Source: Bacteroidales bacterium
GTDB lineage: Bacteria; Bacteroidota; Bacteroidia; Bacteroidales; UBA932
DNA: 64,000 nucleotides
NCBI GenBank assembly: GCA_017428325.1
Contig: JAFRRA010000002.1
Span: 556,690 to 620,689 of the forward strand
Reading direction: 5' to 3'
Positions within the stretch are counted from its first letter, which is position 1; each line of letters starts with the position of its first letter. The translations under genes and the position numbers were made by a program. The notes beneath the pieces were generated by a model, which worked only from the letters and a program-made list of their open reading frames with translations, had not been told where the DNA came from and searched no databases. This document shows positions 27,785 to 36,544 of this stretch, piece after piece.

Positions 27785-28572
27785 AAACTGAGTTTCAGGC
27801 CGTCATAGGCTATGAATATACCTGAAGGCATCTCTGCGGACAGATCCGCATGGGTGCCTTTGATGTTTTTGTCGTCCTCGGCCATCTGATGGGAAAGGTG
27901 CGTTATGAACGTCTTCTTCGCCCCGATTCTTTGGGCCATCTGTACCGCTTCCTCCAGAGAGAAATGGGATATATGCTTTCCTCTCCTTACTGCGCTCAAG
28001 ACCATAATATCCAGACCTTTAAGCTTTTCCAGTTCTTTTTCTGCGATGTGGTTTGCGTCTGTAAGATAACATAGGCCTCCAAACCTGAAACCGAGAATAG
28101 GAAGCTTGTAGTGCATTGCCCTTATCGGAATTATTGAACGGCTGTCTATGGAGAAAGGAGTGTTATCAATCAGATGAATGTCAAACTTCGGAATTCCGGG
28201 ATACGGGTGAGATGAGAATGCGTAGGAATACTCCTTCTTCAGCCCGTTCAGGACCCTTTCCTCGCAGTATATGATGGTGGGTTTCTTGAGTATGTAATTG
28301 AGTGCCCTGACATCATCCAAGCCTCCCGTATGGTCCTTGTGCTGATGGGTGAGGAGGATTGCATCCAGGTCTTCTATTCCGTATGCAAGTGCCTGGGTCC
28401 TGAAGTCCGGCCCGCAATCTATCAGCAGCTTAAGTCCCTCGTATTCAACAAAGGCGGAAGTCCTGAGACGCTTGTCCCTCGGATCTTTGCTGCTGCAGAC
28501 AGAGCAGTGGCATCCAATCATCGGAACCCCTGTGGATGTTCCAGTTCCCAGAAAAGTAATCGAGTTATGCAT
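27781..28572 (-). CDS. MBL-fold metallo-hydrolase (PhnP-like)
   Basis: 263 residues, cytoplasmic. The beta-lactamase-type zinc motif is LTHQHKDHTGGLDDVRALNY, preceded by LLIDCGPDFRTQA, and followed by TDANHIAEKEL and the late ITHLSHQMAEDD. The early cysteines in GTSTGVPMIGCHCSVCSSKDPRDKR are the PhnP-type structural zinc site. PhnP relatives are phosphodiesterases acting on cyclic ribose phosphates; no phosphonate genes are near, so a different small phosphodiester is possible. It is divergent from the methylase gene 38 bases away. Confidence 0.88.
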   Translation of the reverse strand: MHNSITFLGTGTSTGVPMIGCHCSVCSSKDPRDKRLRTSAFVEYEGLKLLIDCGPDFRTQALAYGIEDLDAILLTHQHKDHTGGLDDVRALNYILKKPTIIYCEERVLNGLKKEYSYAFSSHPYPGIPKFDIHLIDNTPFSIDSRSIIPIRAMHYKLPILGFRFGGLCYLTDANHIAEKELEKLKGLDIMVLSAVRRGKHISHFSLEEAVQMAQRIGAKKTFITHLSHQMAEDDKNIKGTHADLSAEMPSGIFIAYDGLKLSF

Positions 28573-28597
28573 ACCTCAAAAATACGAAATAATGCAC

Positions 28598-28605
28598 TAT
28601 ATTTG
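28598..28605 (+). promoter_or_regulatory. -7 box close to the RsmI-like start
   Basis: TATATTTG ends six bases before the ATG at 28611, so the expected transcript is leaderless or nearly so. Confidence 0.55.
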
Positions 28606-28610
28606 TGCTT

Positions 28611-29318
28611 ATGAGTGTAGGAAAATTGTATCTGATTCCTTCTCCGCTTGGAGAGGGGGCTGTGGCGGATTCTGTGCCACCCAGGAACATATATATAATG
28701 GAATCCCTGAAGCATTTTGTTGTGGAGGAGGTTACTACAGCCCGCCGTTTCTTATCCAGATGCGGAATGAAGGGGAAGATAGAGGGACTTAATTTCTATG
28801 AGCTGAATGAGCATACGGATACTTCCGTCGGGGCGGGATATGTGTCACTGCTGCTTGAAGGAAATGATGTCGGCCTGATTTCAGAGGCTGGGCTTCCGGC
28901 AGTGGCAGATCCGGGAAACGTACTTGTTGCTGCAGCACACAAGGCTGGAGTGCAGGTTGTTCCGCTGGTTGGCCCTTCATCGCTGATGATGGCTCTTATG
29001 GCAAGCGGATTGCAGGGGCAGAACTTTGCTTTCAACGGATACCTGCCGGTAAAGGAGGATGCCAGGAGGAGCAAGCTGCGCTTCTATGAAGCCCATTCCA
29101 GGAAGATGAACCAGAGCCAGATATTCATAGAAACTCCTTACAGGAACGACGCCTTGCTTGCTTCCATTATGGATGCCTGCTCTTCATCAACGATGCTTAC
29201 AGTCGCTGCTGACATCTCCCTTCCTGCGGAATTCATAAGGACAATGAGTGTGGGGCAGTGGAAAAAGACCGGAATCAAGATAGGCAAGAGACCTTGCGTG
29301 TTTATAATACTTGGCTGA
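28611..29318 (+). CDS. RsmI-like SAM-dependent methyltransferase, short form
   Basis: 235 residues from the ATG at 28611; an in-frame GTG two codons upstream overlaps the promoter. Tetrapyrrole-methylase fold motifs are GKLYLIPSPLGEG, VGAGYVSLLLEGNDVGLISEAGLPAVADPGNVLV and VVPLVGPSSLMMALMASGLQGQNFAFNGYLP. RsmI makes the 2'-O-methyl at C1402 of 16S rRNA and is about 280 residues. This one is shorter at the C-terminus and lacks the typical TPIGNL of the first loop (PSPLGEG instead), like a second RsmI-type paralogue common in Bacteroidota. The target is therefore uncertain. It is followed by folB after two bases. Confidence 0.82.
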   Translation: MSVGKLYLIPSPLGEGAVADSVPPRNIYIMESLKHFVVEEVTTARRFLSRCGMKGKIEGLNFYELNEHTDTSVGAGYVSLLLEGNDVGLISEAGLPAVADPGNVLVAAAHKAGVQVVPLVGPSSLMMALMASGLQGQNFAFNGYLPVKEDARRSKLRFYEAHSRKMNQSQIFIETPYRNDALLASIMDACSSSTMLTVAADISLPAEFIRTMSVGQWKKTGIKIGKRPCVFIILG

Positions 29319-29320
29319 AT

Positions 29321-29671
29321 ATGAACAGGATAGAACTCAAGGATATGGAATTTTTCTCAAAGCACGGATGCTTTGAAGAGGAAAGGATTATCGGCAACCG
29401 CTTTGTGGTGAATCTGAGCGTGGAGGGGAATTTCTCAGTTGCTGCCTCATCAGACAATCTGGAGGATGCGGTAAATTACCAGGCACTTTACGACATAGTA
29501 AAGGAGCAGATGGACATTGCTTCCAATCTGCTTGAGAACGTGGCTTCAAGAATCTGCAATTGTGTAAAGGAGGCATTTCCGTCTCTGGTCAGGATCAGGG
29601 TTACCATAGACAAGATCAATCCTCCGCTGGGAGGAAAACTCTATGCATCAAGCGTAACGTTTGAACTTTAA
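29321..29671 (+). CDS. folB: dihydroneopterin aldolase
   Basis: 116 residues from the ATG at 29321 (MNRIELKDMEFFSKHGCFEEER). FolB converts dihydroneopterin to 6-hydroxymethyl-dihydropterin in folate synthesis. The FFSKHGCFEEERIIGNRFVV stretch with the tyrosine/glutamate-type active site, DAVNYQALYDIVKEQM, and INPPLGGKLYASSVTFEL are family features; the latter is the usual K-P/I-P-like substrate end. Length fits (about 120). It sits two bases after the methylase and one before mtaB, a tight cluster. Confidence 0.93.
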   Translation: MNRIELKDMEFFSKHGCFEEERIIGNRFVVNLSVEGNFSVAASSDNLEDAVNYQALYDIVKEQMDIASNLLENVASRICNCVKEAFPSLVRIRVTIDKINPPLGGKLYASSVTFEL

Positions 29672-29672
29672 A

Positions 29673-30899
29673 ATGAAAAGAAAGGTAGCGGTATCCACAC
29701 TCGGCTGCAAACTCAATTTTGCAGAAAGCTCCGCGATTGCGCAGCAATTTGTGCGCAACGGATTTACGGAGGTTTCTCCATATTCTTCCGGAGTGGATGT
29801 CTATGTGGTGAACACTTGTACCGTTACCGAACATTCAGACAAGAAATGCAGGAATATTATCAGGCGTCTGCATAAGATCAACCCCGATGCTGTAATTGCC
29901 GTAACTGGTTGTTATGCAACACTTAAGAAAGCGGAGATTGAAGCAATTGAGGGGGTCTCATTTGTGCTTGAGCAGGACAGGAAGGGCAGCGTGTATGCCC
30001 GTTGCATGGAAGTGCTGGAAGGCTCTCCTTGCGGAATTTCGTCTGCAGAGCATATCTTCCCTGCCATCTCTTACGGAGAGAGGACCAGGTCTTTCCTGAA
30101 GGTGCAGGACGGGTGCGACTATTTCTGCACCTATTGCGCAATCCCTTATGCCAGAGGACGCAGCAGGAGCGTTCCGGTTGACACTCTGGTAAGTCAGGCT
30201 ACTGAAATCGCCGGCAGGGGAGTCAAGGAAATCGTTTTGACGGGAGTAAACATCGGAGACTATGACGGAGGATTGCTGCCTGTTCTTCAGACTCTTGAGA
30301 AGGTTGATGGAATAGAGAGATACAGGATTTCCTCCATTGAGCCTAATCTTCTTACAGATGAGATGATAGACTGGATAGCATCGGGGACAAAATTCCAGCC
30401 GCACTTCCATATCCCGCTTCAGAGCGGAAGCGACTCTGTCCTGAAGAGGATGCACAGGAAGTATGAGACTGCCCTTTTTGCATCCAAGATCGGTTATATC
30501 CGCAAGAAAATGGGGGATGTTTTCTTCGGGATAGACGTGATTGCAGGATTTCCTGGCGAGACCGATGGGGAATTTGACTCAGAGATTGCTTTTCTTAAGG
30601 AAATACGTCCGGCGTTCCTTCATATCTTCCCATATTCCAGGCGTAAAGGCACTCTTGCAGACAAGATGGAAGGCCATCTTCCGGAAAGCGTAAAGACAGA
30701 AAGGGTTAAGCGTCTGGAGTCCCTTTCAGATGCATTGCATGAGGAATACCGTCTCAGGTTTGTCGGAACAAGGCAGGAAGTCCTGTTCGAGGGCAGGGTA
30801 AAAGGCGGTCTGATGGGCGGATATACCGGAAATTATCTCAGAGTTGAAAGACCTTACATAGCTGAGCAGATTGGGCAGATTGTGCCGGTCATCTATTAG
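29673..30899 (+). CDS. mtaB: tRNA t6A37 methylthiotransferase MtaB
   Basis: 408 residues from the ATG at 29673; a TTG at 29661 lies inside folB. Three parts are visible: the N-terminal UPF0004 domain with cysteines in STLGCKLNFAES, NTCTVTEHSDKKCR and VTGCYA (second iron-sulfur cluster), the radical-SAM core with CDYFCTYCAIPYARGRSRS, and a C-terminal TRAM-like segment. The IPLQSGSD motif is also present. MtaB adds methylthio to t6A at position 37 of tRNAs reading ANN codons. The t6A-forming gene tsaD lies 4.6 kb on. Its end overlaps the tamB end by 11 bases. Confidence 0.95.
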   Translation: MKRKVAVSTLGCKLNFAESSAIAQQFVRNGFTEVSPYSSGVDVYVVNTCTVTEHSDKKCRNIIRRLHKINPDAVIAVTGCYATLKKAEIEAIEGVSFVLEQDRKGSVYARCMEVLEGSPCGISSAEHIFPAISYGERTRSFLKVQDGCDYFCTYCAIPYARGRSRSVPVDTLVSQATEIAGRGVKEIVLTGVNIGDYDGGLLPVLQTLEKVDGIERYRISSIEPNLLTDEMIDWIASGTKFQPHFHIPLQSGSDSVLKRMHRKYETALFASKIGYIRKKMGDVFFGIDVIAGFPGETDGEFDSEIAFLKEIRPAFLHIFPYSRRKGTLADKMEGHLPESVKTERVKRLESLSDALHEEYRLRFVGTRQEVLFEGRVKGGLMGGYTGNYLRVERPYIAEQIGQIVPVIY

Positions 30900-33800
30900 C
30901 CTTTTCAGCCTTTCTGGCCTGGCGCTTTTCCTCTCTGGCCGCTTTCCTTTCTTCCCTTTCCTTTATCTTCAGCAGACGCTCGTATTCCTTCTGAGCCGCG
31001 CTCTTCTTGCGGAACAGGTCCCTGAAACGGTTGAACTCGTGCTGATAGGCAATACCTATACCTGTCCTCTGGCTCATATCCAGGTAGTTGGAATAGTTGT
31101 CAGTTGCGTGTGAGAAGAATGTGGCTCGTATCTTGCCCTGGCGGTCCATTTTTACCTCTATGTCTATGTTGCCCTTGACATCCCTTCCTGTTGAAGCCGA
31201 GTAAGGGTCGTTACCCATGCTTCCGTTAATTATGACACGGTTGTTGAACAGCTGTGTAGACACGGCCACCTCGAACGCGTCTGTGGCGCTCCGGTCTCCC
31301 TGCTGGTAGTTGAATCCAAGGTCCAGAGGAATGCCCAATTGAACGAACAGGTTGTTCAACTGGCCCACAAGGACACTGGTAGCGTTGGAGTAGATTGCGT
31401 TGCCGCTGGAGGAAATTCCGGATTCAACCTCAGGAGTGAAGTTGCCGAAAGCAAGCAGGGAAGCGAACTGTTTCTGGAGCTTGTCCTCCGAGTTGAGGGC
31501 GCTTTCCACCTTGACCTTGGTGTTAGGATCCAGGTCTGGGATGTCTATGCCGAATTTGATCTGCGGATTATCCAGAATGCCTGTTATCCTGAGACTTGCG
31601 TTAACCTGTCTGGATGTGTTCACCGATGTGGTGTCTGAAATCAGACGGTTTATGGCAGCCTTTGTGGAGTAAAGGGCAGTTATGTCCAGGGCTGTGTTAC
31701 CCATCTTGCCGCTGAAGGCGACGTTGCTGCCAGGACTGACTGTGAAGTCCCTTGACGCAAGGCCCATGAGGACGAAATGATAACTGCCTTCCTCAATGGT
31801 GTAGTTTCCGGTCAGGCGGAACAGGTCCTTGGACGGATTAACCTTTACTCCTATCCTTCCGTTTCCTGTAGCCTTCATTATGTCTCCCGTGGACTTGTCT
31901 ATCTCAAGCCATACGTTTGCATCAGGAGTGGCCGTTACATTGAGATTCACGGCTATTTCCATAGGGTCGGACAATGTCTGGCTCTTAGAGAAATAGAGGG
32001 TGTCGTATGGGTCAATTTCCACAGGAATCTCTTCCTGGCGGAATGTCAGGATGTTGGACGTGCTCGCACTGGAAGCGCCGCTCATCGGAATATGGAAGAA
32101 GGTCTTGCGTTCAGTCCGTGCCGTTATATCCAGGTCCAGTTTGTTCAGGTTGCCCTTAATGCCTACGTTTCCTGTGGCGAAAACGGTTCCGTAGAAGTCA
32201 TCGTTGTCTTTTTCCGTGGTGTTCAGGCCCTGCATGTTATTCATGCTAATGCGGACATCTATTCCTATGTCCTTGAACCTGTTCCATTTGACGCCACCGT
32301 TTACGCGTCCGGTTCCGCCGTTATAGTCAGTCAGCAGGTCGTTGTTCAGCACAACTCCCTTGTCGTTGACCTCGAATGTTCCGTCCAGGACATATGGAAC
32401 CTGCAGATAATCCACTGTGAAGCCGTATTTGTTGAAGCGGCAGCCGTTGCTGTATATGGAGATATCATCAATAGGACCAGTCATTTTCACGTTTCCGGAA
32501 AGCGTGCCGGATGTATGGCTTACCACATCGCTGAGCAAAGGCTCGAAATAGGCCAGTGAGAGGTTGTCCAGATTGGATGTCAAGTCAACATAAGAGTCGC
32601 TGGTTCTGTAGAATCCGTTTATGTCCAGTTTTTTCTGGCCGTCCTGTACCGTGCTGACACTTATGTCGTAGTGCTTCTTCTGGTTGTTCCAGCCGCCGTC
32701 CACATAGAGTGTTCCCACTGGCGAACGGTTGACATACATCGAATCTCCCCTCAGTGTGCAGAACAGCTTGCCGTCCCTGTTCAGGGACAGAACGGCACGT
32801 CCTGTCAGAAGGCCTTCAAGGTTCATCTTCTTCTCCAGGAACTGGTCTACGATGGCAATGTCAAACTTGTCCATAAACACACCAAGGGAATCCGGATAAT
32901 GTTCTGACAGTGTACCATTTGCGGATATCAGCTGATTGCGGTTGTAAATCTTCATCCCGTCTATGATGATAAGGGAGTCGGAGTAAACCATCTGGGACGG
33001 GTTGATGTTCCATCTGTGCCCTTTCAAAGTAATGTCAGAAGACTTGACATCCACACAGATAGGGGAGAAGAGCTTCCTGAGGTCTCCGCCAGAATAGAGC
33101 GTTGTGTCCTTAAGGAAGGAAACCATGGCGTTCAGGTTGGTGTTGTTAAGGCCTGTGCTGTCGTTCCGGAACCTTAGGGAAGCGTTGATTCTGTTATCTG
33201 CGGCATTGGCAATCAGACGGGTGCTGTCCACCGTGAATCCTGCAACGGCAATATCCCTGGAGAAGAGGGAGGCCGCAATGCTGGAATCGCGGTCGAGTAT
33301 GGTTAGCCGGACATTCTTCAGATAATTGTTCTCGTAAGCCAGACGTCCGCTGTTAAGAAGGACCCTGTAGTGGTCGTCATCAGTTACGCGGACTCTCAGC
33401 GATGTTCCCTGCTGGATATAGAGTCCCGGACTTATGAACGCGCATATTCCCTGAGTGTTAAGTGTCTGGAGAGTCAGGCTGTAATTCTGGTTGTACTCCT
33501 GAAGTATGGCATCCTGTTCTGAAGTAGGGACGAGATTGCTGAAGTGGCGTCTGAGCACCTGGCTGTTGAACTGGTCCAGGAAACTGCTGATGAACTGTGT
33601 CCCTTCAAATCTTGCCTTTGCAAAGTCAGACACAAGATTGATGACATATTTCCCGTCTTCATAGAGTGACGTTGCGTCAAGGTCACCGATTCTCCATTTG
33701 CCGTGGGAATTGGTGTAAACGATGTCATCCATCTTCAGGTATCCGAAGACATCGTTGAACTCGTCAGTCTGAAGGTCTGCGCTTATGAAAGTGGAGATAA

Positions 33801-35433
33801 TGGCCGTGGTGTCTCTCTTGTCCAGATTAAGGGCGTAAAGGTCTGCATACGGGATGTTTGCGTAGAAGTTGTAGATATTGCCCACTGAAGACGACGTTCC
33901 CAGTGCACCCTGGAACATGAGATCCAGGGCCGGGTCGTGGCAGATTATCTTTCCGTCGAACACATCGTCCTGATACCTTCCCTTGCCGACTATTCCGGTC
34001 AGATTGTAACCATTTATTCCGAGTTTCCGGACATTCAGGCTGTCTATGATGACAGCCATTCCTTCCACGTCATTGCCGCTAATCACCTTTACGCTTCCCT
34101 TACCACTGAAAAGGCCTAGCATCTTGTTTCCTGTCAGGGAGTAAAGGTTAAGGTCCGTAGCGTTTACCCTGGTGGAAACCAGCGGTGCCGTCTTGTCCCT
34201 GGCGGCATTGACCGCAGTGTTGACGGCGATGCTTGTCCCGCCGGAAGACAGGACTCCGTCAGCATTTATATGGCCTATTGTCCCGCTTATGTTGCCTGTG
34301 TATTTCCAAACCTGCACCGGCGGCATCTGTTCCAGGATGTCAACCCTGGTTCCGCCACTGAGGCCCGCGATTATGTGTGAAAGGTCTTTGCCTGTGGTTG
34401 TCAGGTTGTTGACCTTGCCTTCTATCTTGGTGTGGAATGTGTCTGTCAGTCCTTTAAGCCTTACGTCTGACATTGATACGGAAGTCTGGCCACCTTTGGA
34501 AACCGCACTTATGTTCTTGGAGTACAGGTTGCTGACAGTTCCCTGGACATCTCCGTCTATGAGGAATTCCAGGTCCGAATCCATAAAGTCCGGAGCAAAG
34601 CGTCCGATTGTCTTCATGGCCAGGGTGCTGCCCTTCAGGCGCGAGGAAATGCGGACTTTCCGGATGAAATCCTTGAAGTCCTTGGGGCTGTCAAACCCGA
34701 AAGCCAGATAATCCCCCTTGAAATGGGTTCCGTCTGCAACTACATCCGGATTGCGCAGCATAGCTCCCTCATCCGTCAGGGCGAAATCGCCTTTCAGGTT
34801 CTCCAGGACAAATCCGCAACTCTCTTTAGCGTTTAAGGATTCAATCCTGGCAACCACAGTCTCCGGTCCGTATTCCAGGTCTGTGGCCTCCAGATTTATA
34901 TTGCTTACCCTCAGATTGTTGAAATCCATCTGTCCTTTGGCGATATCCTGATGGATGAACGGATTGATCAGGTTGAAGCGGAAATTGCTTACGGAGAGTC
35001 TGGACAGGGCGATATCCAGGGTGCTTTCCTTCTTTTCCTTAGGCTTGTCGGAAGCCGGGAAGATCCGGTCTATATTTAAAGTGGATTCAGTTTCGTATAT
35101 GAGGTTGAACACCCCGTCCTTGACGCTGAGGGAATTGATGGTGTGTCTTTTGTCCAGCAGGCCCCTGAGGGAGACCTGGGCCTCAAGTTCCCCGGCACTT
35201 ACCAGCGTGTCTTTGGAGACGATTGAGAAGTCTTTGATTACAACTTTGTTGAAGAAACGGATGTTGACATCTCCGATGTTCACGTCAGCATCTATATCCT
35301 TTGTCAGGGATTTGACTACGGACTGGGCAATCTTGGTCTGGACATACGGAATCTGAAGCGTGAGATACGCCAGCATCAACAGGCACAGGATTACCAGAAG
35401 CACCCAGCCGAGATATTTGAGTATCCTAATCAT
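30889..35433 (-). CDS. TamB-like translocation and assembly module protein (DUF490/AsmA-like)
   Basis: 1514 residues. An N-terminal membrane anchor (ILKYLGWVLLVILCLLMLAYLTLQIP) is followed by an AsmA-like start and very long beta-rich repeats that form a lipid-carrying groove across the periplasm. The C-terminal DUF490/TamB domain ends with LQKQFASLLAFGNFTPE, the AFGNF-type family motif, and VNASLRITGILDNPQIKFGIDIPD. A highly charged tail closes the protein (EREERKAAREEKRQARKAEK). TamB-type proteins move phospholipids or help outer-membrane assembly. The neighbouring tsaD, divergent, is the common Bacteroidota arrangement. Confidence 0.92.
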   Translation of the reverse strand: MIRILKYLGWVLLVILCLLMLAYLTLQIPYVQTKIAQSVVKSLTKDIDADVNIGDVNIRFFNKVVIKDFSIVSKDTLVSAGELEAQVSLRGLLDKRHTINSLSVKDGVFNLIYETESTLNIDRIFPASDKPKEKKESTLDIALSRLSVSNFRFNLINPFIHQDIAKGQMDFNNLRVSNINLEATDLEYGPETVVARIESLNAKESCGFVLENLKGDFALTDEGAMLRNPDVVADGTHFKGDYLAFGFDSPKDFKDFIRKVRISSRLKGSTLAMKTIGRFAPDFMDSDLEFLIDGDVQGTVSNLYSKNISAVSKGGQTSVSMSDVRLKGLTDTFHTKIEGKVNNLTTTGKDLSHIIAGLSGGTRVDILEQMPPVQVWKYTGNISGTIGHINADGVLSSGGTSIAVNTAVNAARDKTAPLVSTRVNATDLNLYSLTGNKMLGLFSGKGSVKVISGNDVEGMAVIIDSLNVRKLGINGYNLTGIVGKGRYQDDVFDGKIICHDPALDLMFQGALGTSSSVGNIYNFYANIPYADLYALNLDKRDTTAIISTFISADLQTDEFNDVFGYLKMDDIVYTNSHGKWRIGDLDATSLYEDGKYVINLVSDFAKARFEGTQFISSFLDQFNSQVLRRHFSNLVPTSEQDAILQEYNQNYSLTLQTLNTQGICAFISPGLYIQQGTSLRVRVTDDDHYRVLLNSGRLAYENNYLKNVRLTILDRDSSIAASLFSRDIAVAGFTVDSTRLIANAADNRINASLRFRNDSTGLNNTNLNAMVSFLKDTTLYSGGDLRKLFSPICVDVKSSDITLKGHRWNINPSQMVYSDSLIIIDGMKIYNRNQLISANGTLSEHYPDSLGVFMDKFDIAIVDQFLEKKMNLEGLLTGRAVLSLNRDGKLFCTLRGDSMYVNRSPVGTLYVDGGWNNQKKHYDISVSTVQDGQKKLDINGFYRTSDSYVDLTSNLDNLSLAYFEPLLSDVVSHTSGTLSGNVKMTGPIDDISIYSNGCRFNKYGFTVDYLQVPYVLDGTFEVNDKGVVLNNDLLTDYNGGTGRVNGGVKWNRFKDIGIDVRISMNNMQGLNTTEKDNDDFYGTVFATGNVGIKGNLNKLDLDITARTERKTFFHIPMSGASSASTSNILTFRQEEIPVEIDPYDTLYFSKSQTLSDPMEIAVNLNVTATPDANVWLEIDKSTGDIMKATGNGRIGVKVNPSKDLFRLTGNYTIEEGSYHFVLMGLASRDFTVSPGSNVAFSGKMGNTALDITALYSTKAAINRLISDTTSVNTSRQVNASLRITGILDNPQIKFGIDIPDLDPNTKVKVESALNSEDKLQKQFASLLAFGNFTPEVESGISSSGNAIYSNATSVLVGQLNNLFVQLGIPLDLGFNYQQGDRSATDAFEVAVSTQLFNNRVIINGSMGNDPYSASTGRDVKGNIDIEVKMDRQGKIRATFFSHATDNYSNYLDMSQRTGIGIAYQHEFNRFRDLFRKKSAAQKEYERLLKIKEREERKAAREEKRQARKAEKANR

Positions 35434-35464
35434 CAGATTCCTGCCGAATATTAGTCTTAACCTA

Positions 35465-35493
35465 CAAATTTAAGCAAAAACTCATTAGATTTG
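35465..35493. promoter_or_regulatory. divergent promoter between tamB and tsaD
   Basis: Minus-strand TAAATTTG (35465-35472) lies 32 bases from the tamB ATG; plus-strand TAGATTTG (35486-35493) lies 13 bases before the tsaD ATG. The boxes are 13 bases apart. Confidence 0.55.
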
Positions 35494-35505
35494 CACATTG
35501 CAATT

Positions 35506-36543
35506 ATGAACGGAAAGAAAGCGGACATAATACTTGGCATTGAATCTTCCTGTGACGACACTTCAGCGGCCGTCCTCAGGGATGAATACCTGCTTTCCAG
35601 CGTGATCGCTTCCCAGAAGGTTCACGAAAGGTGGGGAGGAGTGGTTCCGGAGCTTGCTTCCAGGGCACATCTTATGAATATAGTCCCCGTCGTGGATCAG
35701 GCTCTGGCCGATGCCGGATTGAGTATGGATGATGTGGACGCCATAGCTTTTACAAGAGGCCCTGGCCTTCTCGGTTCCCTTCTGGTGGGCACCAGCTACG
35801 CAAAGGGCCTGTCGATCTCATCAGGAAAGCCGTTGGTGGAAGTGAATCATCTTCAGGGACATATACTTTCCTGCCTAGTTAAGCAGGTGGGGAGGGAGAA
35901 CGTTCAGCCGTCTTTCCCGTTCCTTACCCTTCTTGTTTCCGGCGGACATACACAGATTGTCAAGGTTTGCGGCCATTTCGAGTTCGAGATACTTGGGCAG
36001 ACGATTGATGACGCCGTCGGTGAAGCCTTCGACAAGTGCTCCAAGATGATGGGTCTGGGATATCCGGGAGGACCGATAGTGGACCGTCTGGCAAAGGAAG
36101 GGGACGAGAACCGCTTCAAGTTCAACCTGCCACATATCCAGGGCCTGGACTACAGCTTCAGTGGAATAAAGACATCCCTGCTTTATTTTCTCCGTGACCG
36201 ACTTAAGGAGAATCCTTCTTTCATAGAAGAGAACAAGGCCGATATCTGCGCCAGTTTCCAGAAAGCCCTGATAGACATCCTGATGAAAAAGCTCATACTG
36301 GCAGTTAAGGAGACTGGCATCCGTCAGGTTGCCATCGGAGGAGGAGTCAGCGCGAATTCCGGCCTGAGGAATAGAATCGCCGAGGAGGGGAAGAAGAGGG
36401 GATGGCAGACTTTCATTCCAGAGTTCAAGTTCACTACGGACAATGCTGCAATGATTGCAATCAGCGGCCTTTACAAGTATCGCAGAGGAGAGTTCTGCAC
36501 ACTAGACAAGCCTTCGGTTCCGCGGGCATCGCAAATGCTTTGA
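35506..36543 (+). CDS. tsaD: tRNA N6-threonylcarbamoyladenosine synthase subunit TsaD
   Basis: 345 residues from the ATG at 35506; a TTG at 35491 overlaps the promoter. TsaD transfers the threonylcarbamoyl group to A37 of tRNAs decoding ANN codons. The ASKHA fold has the phosphate loop GIESSCDDT (G11-T19), the metal pair H115 and H119 in VNHLQGHILS, FLTLLVSGGHTQIV, DDAVGEAFDKCSKMMGLGYPGGP and IAIGGGVSANSGLR. All hallmarks are intact. The downstream flavoprotein begins one base after the stop. MtaB, encoded at 29.7 kb, acts on the product. Confidence 0.98.
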   Translation: MNGKKADIILGIESSCDDTSAAVLRDEYLLSSVIASQKVHERWGGVVPELASRAHLMNIVPVVDQALADAGLSMDDVDAIAFTRGPGLLGSLLVGTSYAKGLSISSGKPLVEVNHLQGHILSCLVKQVGRENVQPSFPFLTLLVSGGHTQIVKVCGHFEFEILGQTIDDAVGEAFDKCSKMMGLGYPGGPIVDRLAKEGDENRFKFNLPHIQGLDYSFSGIKTSLLYFLRDRLKENPSFIEENKADICASFQKALIDILMKKLILAVKETGIRQVAIGGGVSANSGLRNRIAEEGKKRGWQTFIPEFKFTTDNAAMIAISGLYKYRRGEFCTLDKPSVPRASQML

Positions 36544-36544
36544 T

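Noticed and set aside
30889-35433. Several plus-strand open frames of 60-260 codons inside tamB
   Set aside because: They are antisense to a continuous 1514-codon gene with coherent TamB features and show no family motifs of their own.
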